NCBI RefSeq assembly: GCF_030272615.1 | Contig: NC_081415.1 | Location: 511,505,873 to 511,569,872, forward strand | From: Cryptomeria japonica | Lineage: Eukaryota > Streptophyta > Pinopsida > Cupressales > Cupressaceae | Reading direction: 5' to 3' | DNA: 64,000 bases | Part shown: positions 47,638 through 57,103 of the stretch, one piece after another | How positions within the stretch are numbered: position 1 is the stretch's first letter | How the letters are laid out: each line of letters begins with the position of its first letter | Notes under the pieces: model-generated | What the model was told of the DNA's origin: nothing | What the model saw: only the letters and a program-made list of their open reading frames with translations | Databases searched by the model: none | Position numbers and translations under genes: made by a program

Positions 47638-48575
47638 GGCAAATACTTCAATTGAGCTTCTTACATCCTAGAACTATCACCTTTGGAAAGCTTGTATGAT
47701 GATGCTTCTCAGATCAAGAGGGTTGTGGTCTTGTTTGGATGTGGATTAGTCATTATTGAGACACCCTTTTGAGATTCTTCAACACCTAAATAAGATGGAT
47801 GAGGCTATGGGTGTCATCTCCTTACATGTTTTAGACAATGTGCTTTTCAACCCTGATGGTTTGCTCACTCCTCAGGCTATGTGGTCCAAATTTGAAATTC
47901 TCTTTGGTACTGTCAATAAGTTCAAAGCATTACAGATTGAGGCAGAGCTCTCTTCCTTATTGCCTAAGTCTTTTCCTCACATTGAGGACTTTTTGAACAA
48001 GTTTAAAACTAGCGGATCTATCCTACATAGTTGTGGTAAGAACAAGACAAACCCAAAGTGTATCTACCTGATTCTCTCTAAGCTTCGAGGTCCCTATAAG
48101 ATATTTGCTTCCATTTTTTATTCTACTATGGATGCATTGGGTACATACTTCACCATGCCTACTTTTGATGTGTTCTATGATTGCTTGACTCATGAGAAGG
48201 ATCACATATCTCAGTTGGACACTCACAGGCTCAAAGCCAAAAGCATTGGTTTCTCAAACATCTAAAGAGAAAAAGAAGTAGAAATCGAAGCCTAAGAAGG
48301 ATTTAGCTAGGAGTGAGCGTTCCTCCAAGCCACCATCTAAGTCTGATTACAAACCAAAGTCCTATCCTAAACAAGAGCACTCTTCTAACTTTGGTGAGTC
48401 TTCCTCCAAGATTAAGATGAAATCAGATGAATTTTGTATTTTCTATGGCAAAGAAGGTCATCGAGTTTCTCGTTGTTGGAAATTAGTTGAGGCTTTGGAG
48501 GCAACCATGCAGCAACATCATATTTCTACTCCTCATCCTCCATCTTCCTCTTCTACTAGGAAAGGACATGCTCTT
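47638..48575 (+). pseudogene. gag: C4 gag
   Basis: Degraded start near 47638 with YHLWKACMMMLLRSRGLW. The long frame 47756-48265 carries the capsid core: TPQAMWSKFEILFGTVNKFK, LQIEAELSSLLPKSFPHIED and FTMPTFDVFYDCLTHEKDHI. A frameshift near 48240 leads to a lysine/serine-rich region and the knuckle CIFYGKEGHRVSRC (about 48436), where the second cysteine is Y. Gag would assemble the particle. Confidence 0.88.
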
Positions 48576-48960
48576 TCTACATGAGATATTCCTTCTTTAT
48601 CCACTTGGATTATTGATTCTAGGGCTTCTCACCACATGACACGCTCACCGTAGCTTGTTACCTCATTTTCTCATACTACTACTTTATAGATTGTAGTTGG
48701 TGACTCACCACAACTTTCAGTTTCAGGTTCAGGTTTTGTTCCTTTGACAGGTAGTTGTTTTTCAGGATGTTCTTTTGGTTCCTAATATTTTGACGAACCT
48801 TCTCTTTGTTTATCATATTTGTCATTCTGGCTTTGATAAAACATTTGAGTTCTCCCCACATGATGTGGGTATTAGAGAGCTCCATGATCCTAATTTGGTT
48901 ATGGCTACTAGTAGTGTTGATTTTGATTCTCGGTTATATTAGTTTGATGGCTTTAAGAGT
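48576..48960 (+). pseudogene. C4 protease
   Basis: STWIIDSRASHHMTRSP (about 48600) with D-S-R where D-S-G is needed. The downstream protease body (IVVGDSPQLSVSGSGFVPLT) is readable, followed by frameshifts through the LPNILTNLL-type segment. Stops at about 48655 and 48690. Confidence 0.85.
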
Positions 48961-49760
48961 TTAGATGGTTCAAGTGTTTCTCTTGTTGCCCATGTAGATT
49001 CAATGAGAAGACTGCAACATGAGCATTTTGACCATGTCAACTACAGATACTTATAGAAGATGATCACACAAGAACTTGTTATTGGGCTCCCTTAGATATC
49101 CTATACTGATGGTGTATGTAGAGATTGTGCACTTGGCAACCATCACCATGATATTTTTTCTACAGGCAGAGCCACCCATGCTAAGGCACCCTTGGATTTG
49201 ATCCACAATGATCTTATGTCATTTCAGACTCCATCTTTTTCAGGTCCAAGTATGTGCTCACTTTCATTGATTACTTCTCTAGACGCACATGGGTGTACTT
49301 TCTTAAGTACAAGTCCGATGTCTTTGATTCATTTTGATTCTTTAAGACATTTGTTAAGAAGTAGTCTGGTCTTTCTATAAAGAGAATTCATAGATAATGG
49401 AAGAGAATATGTGAATCAGGCTTCTACATATTTCTACACCGAGCATGGTTTGTAGCATCAGTTATCAGTCCCTCACACCCCTCAGCAAAATGGTGTTGTT
49501 GAGAGAAAGAACTGAACACTAATGGAGATGGCCAATTGTATGCTTCAGTCACATTCTATGCAACCTACTTTTTGGGTTGAGGCAATTGATTGTACCACTC
49601 ATATTCAGAATTAGATGCCTCATAAGGTATTGTGCTAGTTGACTCCTGAGGAGGCTTGGTCCCATGTGAAGCCTAATGTTTCTTCATTATGTGTTTTTGG
49701 TAGTGAGGCTTGCGCATTTATTTTAGATACTCGAAGGAAAGCCATAGAGAAGAACTATTA
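48961..49760 (+). pseudogene. C4 integrase
   Basis: HEHFDHVNYRYL and CRDCALGNHH are the zinc-binding region. LDLIHNDLMSF keeps the first catalytic aspartate. A frameshift near 49235 precedes a degraded middle. FIDNGREYVNQ is the second aspartate block (S and G of SDNGGEY changed), and TPQQNGVVERKN keeps the glutamate; here TPQQNG is intact, unlike C2 and C3. Stops replace residues near 49081, 49455 and 49516. PTFWVEAIDCTTHI and FGSEACAFI complete the core. Confidence 0.88.
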
Positions 49761-50200
49761 ACCACTCATTTTTGTTGGCTACTGTGAGGATATTAAGGCC
49801 TATAGGTTGTTTGATCCTGATTCCTGAGAGGTCCTATTTAGGTAGGATGTCTAGTTTGATGAGCACCTCCCTTAGATGGATTCTCCATCAACAACTTCTC
49901 CCTCACTACCTCCTCCTCCCTCTTCATCTTTTGAGGATTCCTTCTTCCTTGAGGATGATGCATATGATGGTCCATCATCACCAACACCACTGCCACCATC
50001 ACCACCACCTCCCATCACTTAGCCTTTACCTAAGTGGGCCCGGTTTATAGTTGATGTTGTTGATTCTCTGGTAGGTGATCCTTTAGACACTTGTCGTACT
50101 CATCCATTGACTTCTAGTTCCAGTATTCTAAGTCATGCCATTTTGAAAGATCCTCAGAAATTTTCATAGGCGACAGGTTACCCAGAGTGGGCTAGGGCCA
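49761..50200 (+). pseudogene. C4 integrase tail and variable linker
   Basis: IFVGYCEDIKAYRLFDPDS, then a proline/serine-rich linker with SPTPLPPSPPPPIT and SILSHAILKDPQKFS before the reverse transcriptase. Several TAG codons. Confidence 0.8.
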
Positions 50201-50850
50201 TGGATGAGGAGTATTCTTCTTTGATGAAGAATCATACTTGGGATCTTTGTTCTCTTCCAAAGAGCAGGAAGTTGGTTTGGTGCAAGTGGGTGTATTGTAC
50301 AAAGTATGCGATAGATGGTTCTATTAATAAGTCTAAGGCTCATCTTGTTGTGAAGGGGTTTTCTTAGGTAGAGGGTATTGATTACTTGAAGACCTTTTCT
50401 CTTGTCTCCAACGTGAATTCTATTCACTTTGTACTTTCTCTGGTAGCTTCATAGGGATGGACAATTTTTTAGATGGATGTAAAGACTACTTTCTTGCATG
50501 GAGACCTTCGTTAGGAGATCTATATGGAGTAGCCTCAGGGATTTGTGCAAGATTTCTCTTTGGTTTATAGACTGTAATGTTCATTGTATGGTTTCAAAAA
50601 GGCTCCTCGGTCCTGGTATGAGAAGATGGACTCTTTCTTTCTTTCCACACTCTTTACACATTGCCATTTTGATCCTACAATTTACATTCAGTGTCATGGG
50701 GTTGATATAGTTATTCTTGTGCTCTATGTTGATGATATTATCATTACTGGTAGCTCATCCTCCTTGATTTAGGATATTCAATGTGCCTTGATGGAGCAGT
50801 TTGAGATGACAGATCTTGGTCTTCTGCACTATTTTTTGGGTCTCTAGGTT
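50201..50850 (+). pseudogene. C4 reverse transcriptase
   Basis: ARAMDEEYSSLMKNHTWDLC, KWVYCTKYAIDGSINKSKAH and VVKGFS, then TAG 50365-50367 for Q of FSQVEG, VEGIDYLKTFSLV, MDVKTTFLHGDL with the first catalytic aspartate, LYGFKKAPRSWYEKMDSFF and LYVDDIIITGSS with both remaining catalytic aspartates. Breaks are chiefly TAG codons. The domain is complete in length. Confidence 0.93.
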
Positions 50851-51741
50851 ATTCAGTCTTCTGATGGGATTTCCATACTTCAATAGAAGTATGCTCTTGA
50901 TATGTTTCACAGATTTGACATGCATACTTGCAATCCTACACCCACACTATTTCAGTTAGGTTTTGTTTTGTCTCCCACTTGTTCTACACCTTTTGTGGAT
51001 TCTACCTTATATCGGCAGTTGGTTGGCATTTTGTTGTACCTGACCCATACGCACCCAAAAATTTATTTTGTGGTTGGTCTTGTCTCTTGGTTCTCCCATG
51101 ATCCCCATGAGAGCCATTGGCAAGAAGAAAAACTTATTTTGTGGTACATTTGGGGCACTTTTTAGTTTGGCATTCACTATACTTCAAGATCCCCTCACAT
51201 TGTTGGCTTCACTGACTCAGATTGGGTTGGTGATGCTCAAGATCTAAAGTCTACTTCTGGCTTTGTTTTTTTCCTTGGCTCTGGTCCTCTCACATGGTCT
51301 TGGAAGAAGCAGTCTACTATTGCATTATCATCTACAGAGGCTAAGTACTGAGTAATGATGTTAGCCAGTTAGGAGGTTTTATGGATTCGACAATTGATGA
51401 TTGAGTTTGGGTTCCCTCCTGGTAGTCCCACTATTCTTTGGTGTGACAATCAGAGTGCCATTCACCTTTCCCGCAATCTAGTGGAGCACCAAAATTCTAA
51501 ACACATTGAGCTTCACATGCACTTCATCAGACTGTTGATGCAGGATGGCTTTCTCATCTTGGAGTACATTCCAAATGAGGAGCAGGTTGCTGACATCTTC
51601 ACTGAACCTTTTGCATCTCCACGCTATCTTCAGTTGCACTTTATGCTTGGGATGAAGGAAGTTGTCCTTGGGGATCTCATTAAGGCCTTCCTTCCTTCAT
51701 GTTTCCTTTTGCATTCTTTTTCCCATCTCTTTTTGGAGTAG
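50851..51741 (+). pseudogene. C4 RNase H and end of pol
   Basis: STLYRQLVGILLYLTHTHP, GFTDSDWVGDAQDLKSTSGF, STIALSSTEAKY, then TGA near 51350, ILWCDNQSAIHLSRNLVEHQ, NSKHIELHMHFIRLLMQDGF and EEQVADIFTEPFASPRYLQL form a full copia RNase H and C-terminus, ending at 51741. Confidence 0.92.
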
Positions 51742-51907
51742 AGTTTTTCCCATGTGGTTTTCTCTATTTCTCCATTTCATAGACATTTGGTTGTGATTGG
51801 GTACCTCATCAGGCCTTGTTGCCGGGACCCAAATTTTTGCCTTCTTCTTGTAGTTGCATTTTTCTTTCCTTCATTTAGTGTTTTTAGCTACTCCCTAACT
51901 TCATCTT

Positions 51908-51916
51908 AAGGGGGGG
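51908..51916 (+). other. C4 polypurine tract
   Basis: AAGGGGGGG directly before the 3' LTR TGTTAGAG. Confidence 0.9.
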
Positions 51917-52267
51917 TGTTAGAGTTATCTTGTATTAGCTAATAATTATTTATTTAATTATTAGTCTATTATACTCTACGCTTAAGCTAAACTTAGGCAT
52001 TTAATAATATTGTAGGTATTTAATAATTATTTTAATTATTAAATACTCTTTATCCCTTTAGGGTTTCTTTAGGGTTGCACATCTTTAGGGTTTCTATTCT
52101 CCTTTAATAAGGATTGTATTGTAACTTTTCTTATTAATTCCCTCTCTGAATGATAATCTTTTTCTTCAGAGCTTTTTTATGTTTCATCTCCAACCTTCTC
52201 TTGTGATAGGTATTTTTCTTGCAGATGCTCTTGGGATCTCAAAAATTGTACTTTCTGAACATCTTCA
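51917..52267 (+). repeat. C4 3' LTR (351 bp)
   Basis: Starts TGTTAGAGTTATCTTG and ends GAACATCTTCA, collinear with the 5' LTR at equal length. Confidence 0.94.
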
Positions 52268-52637
52268 AAACCAATCAATAGGAAGGTGCTAAAGTGGTTG
52301 TGGAGGCATTGGATAAAAAGATTGAGGATACAACACATGAACATGCATAAGTACAAGGGCTAATCTAAAGAAGAAATCAGCTAATGAGGACATTTGGGAA
52401 CCAAAGAAGATTTATTTTAACATGACTCACCTAGAAATAGTCATTGAGGCCCTTAAAAAATTGTACTAGTTTTTGTCTTTGTGCTATCTTTTTCCTAGTT
52501 TTTGGTTTTGTGTTGGTTTTTTGTTGTCTTTGGGGCTGCATTGGAATTGTTTATCTTTATGTAGCTTTTTGATGTAGTTCTTTATTAAAGAGTTTTAGGT
52601 CTCTTCAAAACCTATTTGTTCTATAATAAAAAACATT
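52268..52637 (+). pseudogene. Unit (d), right part with LINE-like 3' tail
   Basis: Resumes after C4 with AKVVVEALDKKIEDTTHEHA, a short helical stretch, then stops, a T-rich region and the tail GGTCTCTTCAAAACCTATTT plus an A-rich end at about 52637, matching the tails of (a), (b) and (c). Confidence 0.58.
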
Positions 52638-52764
52638 TTTCATTCTATCCTCTATCTTATTTTTCCCTAAATCCCTTTAGGGGTTACATTTTTCATACTT
52701 TGATTTGCATTGAAATGGTATGTCTCTTATGAGTAATCCCTCCTTAGGGGAATTTGTAATATTT

Positions 52765-52817
<53 letters not shown>

Positions 52818-53393
52818 TTTCTCTTTGATGATTATCTCTTCTTTGGAATTGCATTTTACATATATTAATGTCTTTTCTTGCATGTAATATTGTTTCATGT
52901 GAGTAAATTATGCATTTGTTTTTGTATAATCTCTCCTATGCTTGGGGGGAATTTGTGGGTGTCCTTGACTAAAACCTCTTTTTCACTTGGAAATGTATAT
53001 GCATTATAAAATTACCCCTTCATGTTGGGTCAAAAGTGTGTATCTTTCATCAAAGAATCTCTTTCACCTAGCAATAGGGGGAAGGTGTGTATTCTTAGTA
53101 TCCTTTCTTTCTTTGGTAGAAGATGCTATGGTTGTTCACAGGACTCCTCTTAGAGGTAGATGTATTTTGACAAAAGATATCTTCTCCTCCAAGGATCCTC
53201 TTTACACTTGTTGCAAGTTATTTCTTTTTCAATCATCTTATCCTTACTTAAAGAGTATTCCCTTTCTAGCTTATATTTATAGAATTATTTTCTAAAGAAT
53301 ATCTCCTTGGTGTTGGAGGTGGCTATCATTGTTTCTAGATTCCTTAAGACATCGACATAGGGCTATGTTGAGATCTTAATTGGGGTACTCATA
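52638..53393. other. Unassigned stretch with a CT microsatellite
   Basis: Contains the (CT)n tract described below. Otherwise no frame or repeat boundary could be supported. Confidence 0.5.
52769..52812. repeat. (CT)22 microsatellite
   Basis: Uninterrupted CT dinucleotides over 44 bases, with a short degenerate CT-rich end. Confidence 0.95.
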
Positions 53394-53851
53394 TCACCCT
53401 CTTTGTACCATATTGTACCATATTTTTGCCACAAGATCCTTGTTCTGCTCCTTGCTAATGATAGGAGGGATGAATTCAACGATAGTGTCCTGAAATTGAC
53501 CATTCAGACCATGGTCTGCCGAGAGCATAGAGGTAAACAAATTCTTCACTTCCTTCCCAATCTCCTCATCCCTCCTAATTTCATTTTCCCCATTTTTTAA
53601 CTTAGATATTATGTTAGTTGCTTTGTGTTTCAATTTAGTCATATGGAAGAATCTAGTGTTTCTATCCCCTGCTTTAAGCCATAGGGATCTGGATCTTTTT
53701 TCCATAATTCTTCCTCTCTTCTGATAACCCTATGGTAATTCATCAGAACTTCATTTTCCTCATTGATAGAGACTTCATTGTATCTGCTACTTTGTATTTT
53801 ATCCCACATTTCCTTGAGTTCCATCTGAGTTTTAGTTTTGGTAGCAAACAT
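53394..53851 (-). pseudogene. LINE linker before reverse transcriptase
   Basis: Minus-strand frames read QMELKEMWDKIQSSRYNEV, VIRREEELWKK and KRSRSLWLKAGDRNTRFFHM, the conserved plant L1 signature, then FTSMLSAD and PPIISKEQNKDLVAKIW. The next expected block (KAPGPDG of reverse transcriptase) is absent. Confidence 0.88.
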
Positions 53852-53892
53852 GTCCCTGTAAACCTTCTTGTTCTAATTCTTGATGTTGTCCT

Positions 53893-54765
53893 TTACATTT
53901 CTAAGTTTCTTAGCAATTCTATACATAGTTGTACCTTTGACCTCAATAGACCACCACTTCTCAATGGATTTTGCAAGGTTAGGGTGGTCCAACAACATTT
54001 TTTCAAATCTAATGGGAAATTTCTTTTAACATTGGTGTTAGTTGCAGTAAAGATTATAGGGAAGTGGTTAGACCCTATACGGGAGATAGATGAGAGGAGC
54101 ATTGATAGTGGTTAAACCATTCATTAGAGACGAGGGCCCTATCAATTCTAACTTGAATGAGATCATCCCTCATCCTTCTATTTGTCCAAGTAAACTTGGC
54201 ACCTTGGAGATCAATGTCATGCAGGCCTTGATTATTGATAAAGTTCAAAAGATCCATTTTGCTATCCAACTGAGAGGAGACACCTCCAAACTTCTCATCA
54301 TCATGGAGAGGATTATTGAAGTCCCCAATAGTGATCCACATATCATCCTTGTGAAGGGCACTAATAGCCTCCAGTTTTTTCTAGAATTTTCTTTTGCCAA
54401 GTCTAGCTATTATTAGGGGCATAAATATTTGTAAGAAGTAAGGATGTACCATCCCCAATGTGATTAAACCTAATGAAATCCATATTATTTTCTTGCATGA
54501 CCAGCTCCCCTGACACCCTCTTAAAGTTCTAAAAAATAGCTATACCCCTAGAGGAACCATCTGAGCTTCCCCCACAAAGTTCACCATAATTAAAAAGCTT
54601 AATTTTTTCAACTTTCTCTTTACTAATTTTAGTTTCTTGGATAATAATGATGTTCGGTCTATGATCTCTAACTGAATTTTTTAGAACATCTTGTTTATGT
54701 GGGCTATTTAGTCCATGTATATTCCATGAGATTATTTCATTTCTTGAGTAGGGAACATACCTCAT
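53893..54765 (-). pseudogene. LINE endonuclease domain
   Basis: Starts MRYVPYSRNEIISWNIHGLN, with the N of the active site, then IIIIQETKISKEK with the catalytic E. Frames shift to ITIGDFNNPLHDDEKFGG (the DFN block), GAKFTWTNRRMRDDLIQVRI and DRALVSNEW. The final SDHFPI block reads GSNHFPI, so a catalytic D is N. Stops and frameshifts separate the blocks. The enzyme nicks target DNA to start reverse transcription. Confidence 0.9.
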
Positions 54766-54904
54766 TGACGGTCATTTGAGTACCATCTGCTATGTTCTTA
54801 CTAGCCTCTTGATCTCTGATCTGGCTTGCTCTTTTACTTCCTAGAGGAGATGGGATGAAACCCATGTCAGCTTTACTATGGTATCTTGTTTTGACAGAGT
54901 TAGC

Positions 54905-56190
54905 CTAGGGTACTGTGTTAGGCCCTTTTTTGCTCCCTCTCTTTCTATCTACTCCTTCATTCATGTAGTAATCTTCTTCTTGAGTAGTTGGCTGCTTGTC
55001 CCCAACATCATCATCTTCCCATCTTGCTTTAAGCATTGAGGTTGTAGGTGATAGGTGGTCGGTTTCTTGAACTGGATCTATAGATTGTTGTGATCCTAAA
55101 AGCAAGATACTTCCAAGGATCAAGCATTGTTGAGATTCTTCCAACTCATTGTTGAGGCTTGCTCCATTGGTATTTTCTACAATGTGGTTCAAATCAGCTT
55201 CCTCATTATTCTGTATTACTACTTGTATTTCTCATTCTTCTAGGTTATCACTCTTTTGATCCTCCTGAATTGTATCATTTTGACCTTTAATACCTTTACC
55301 TGTTTGGTTCATTTACCTTTATCATTTAAAGGTATATCTGGTATATCCTCATTACTGTTAGTGTGTTTCTCTGCTATGTGTGGGATAATAATATTCTGGT
55401 CCTCTTCGAGACTTCTCTCTTTTTCATTATTCTTTATTTGCTTAATAGGGTTTGTAGATTTCCACTGTAACATCCTTTCTTTCTTTTCTTTCAGTATGGC
55501 TATCTATAGAGGGTATTTCCTTGCTATATGTCCGACTTTTTTACAATGAAAGCGGTCGAAGGGGATGCTTTCATATTCTAGAGGTTGGTTCCATTTTCCC
55601 AATTGAGAGTTGATTTCAATGGATAGAGGCATGTCTTTTCCTTGTGTAACTCCAACACAGATTCTGGCAAAAGTAGGTCTTCTTTTGGCCGTAGCTGTGG
55701 AGTCCATCAAGAGGAGTTCACCAAATGAGTTATTGATTCCTTTAAACACATCTTCCACCCATAATTCTTCAGGAAGCCCTCGCAATCTAACCCAAACCGG
55801 TGCCTGGACAAAAAAGGATTCGTTGAGTGCCATCTCAAGTGCCCAGTTTTGAAGAGCTAGTGTAGCTTTACCAACCAACCAGGGACCATCATAAATCACC
55901 CTTGACGTGTCTTCCTTGCATGAGAATTCCAAAGACAAATCCCCTTTTGGCATAGTTGTAATCTCCACTTTTCCTTTCAATGACCATTTACGTTTAGCAA
56001 ATGCCCTAACAATATCAATATTTGGACTAGGCTCCATAAATTTTCCTACTAATGTCATTGCCATAAGGTTAATGTTATGGTCACTAATAAGGTCTAGGAT
56101 TTCAATGGTAAATCTCCCCTTTTCTAGGTTTGAGATATTGCGAATTGGGGGAAGTGAGGACTTTCCACTCAGTTTGACCCCAAATTTCAT
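54905..56190 (-). pseudogene. LINE ORF1 (RNA-binding, DUF4283 type)
   Basis: The first 228 codons (56190-55504) are open. They include FTIEILDLISDHNINLMAMT, LVGKFMEPSPNIDIVRAFAK, VYDGPWLVGK-like IYDGPWLVGKATLALQNW and PVWVRLRGLPEELW, the hallmarks of plant L1 ORF1 with its DUF4283 domain. The end, FDRFHCKKVGHIARKYPL, is the zinc knuckle with its first and last cysteines changed to R and Y. A second part (55192-54905) encodes an acidic tail with basic end DRKRGSKKG. ORF1 coats LINE RNA. One stop at 55504 and a gap of frameshifts separate the parts. Confidence 0.88.
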
Positions 56191-56689
56191 AATAGATACT
56201 ATAGTATAGCACCTATTAATAAATTATTATTATTATTATTAATTAAAATTTCTTATTAATAATCAATTAATAGCCGATAATGTAGAAACTTACTAACTTT
56301 TGTCAAAAGTGAATAACAACACTCTATGCGACATTTGATAATATCAATAGCACTAATTTTTATCCTCTCATAATAATTTGCAATATAATTTAATCTTAAA
56401 CCCTTCTAGAAGAATCATTAAAAAAACAATGTCAATGATGGTTTTATTATAGTTCAATATTTTTTAACTAATGATTATCTCAAGCGAGAATGGATGAGAA
56501 GTGAATTATGTGAGAAGTATATGTGAATGATTCACAAGCATATTTGAGTTTGTGGTGATGAAATAGTCAGTTTGAGAAGAGCTTTGAAGCTGATATATTC
56601 TGGAAGATAGAGCGTTGTGACATTGGAGACTATTAGAGATGTTTTCCATGTTATTGGTCGCTTTATTACTATTCAAGGACAATTTCATG
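56191..56689. other. AT-rich stretch left of the copia LTR remnant
   Basis: Includes an (ATT)n-like run near 56221-56240. May hold the 5' untranslated region of the LINE. No supported gene. Confidence 0.45.
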
Positions 56690-57103
56690 ATGAGAATAAG
56701 CATTCCAATTTCAATTCAGCTATTTCATTCATTGTTGATTGACAGTGGGTCATTTGGTAACAATTTGTATCTTGTCGTCGAGAAGTGTTCTTAAGTTGCA
56801 CAAGTCCTTTGTATCTTGCCTAAGGTAGTGCACCTTAGTTGTGTAAGTCCTTTAGGTGTTGGTGCTCCTTGGCTTAAAGTGTAAAAAGTTGTAAACATTG
56901 TTATTATATTGTGAGTTAGATTCTCACCATGGTTTTTCTTATTTGGGCTTTCCATGTATATCTAGTGTTCATGTGTTAATGTGTTTTTGTTTGATGTGTC
57001 GATGATTAAAGTGTTGATATTAAATAACTTTATCGATAACTATTTTCAAAGTTCTGGATTGATTTGCCCCCCTCTCAGTCCTATTAAGTGTTCAACAAAA
57101 GAG
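56690..57103 (+). repeat. Copia LTR remnant (start uncertain)
   Basis: Has the copia LTR landmark TCACCATGGTTTTTCTTATT near 56925, GCTTTCCATGTATATCTAG, a C-run GCCCCCCTCTCAG near 57065, and the likely end TGTTCAACA at 57103. No primer-binding site follows and no start could be fixed, so it is a solo or truncated LTR. Confidence 0.68.

Larger units (their letters stand above)
46436..52267 (+). mobile_element. C4: structurally complete Ty1-copia retrotransposon (5832 bp)
   Basis: LTRs of 351 bp each, primer-binding site, gag, protease, integrase, reverse transcriptase, RNase H, polypurine tract and perfect AAACC target duplications. It differs from C2 and C3 in LTR length, TGTTAGAG start and protein sequence, so it is a separate copia lineage. 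LTRs differ at about 28 of 351 positions (about 8%). Stops run through the pol region, so it is inactive. Confidence 0.95.
53394..56190 (-). mobile_element. L1-type LINE, 5' portion only (ORF1, endonuclease, linker)
   Basis: On the minus strand the order is ORF1 (56190-54905), endonuclease (54765-53893), then the linker that precedes reverse transcriptase (53851-53394). Sequence identity stops just where reverse transcriptase should begin. LINEs usually lose their 5' end on insertion, so a copy keeping the 5' half and lacking the 3' half points to a later deletion or rearrangement. No tail or target duplication is visible. Confidence 0.88.

Noticed and set aside
52769-52812. (CT)22 as a promoter GAGA-type element
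   Set aside because: No gene lies next to it. A plain microsatellite is the simpler reading.
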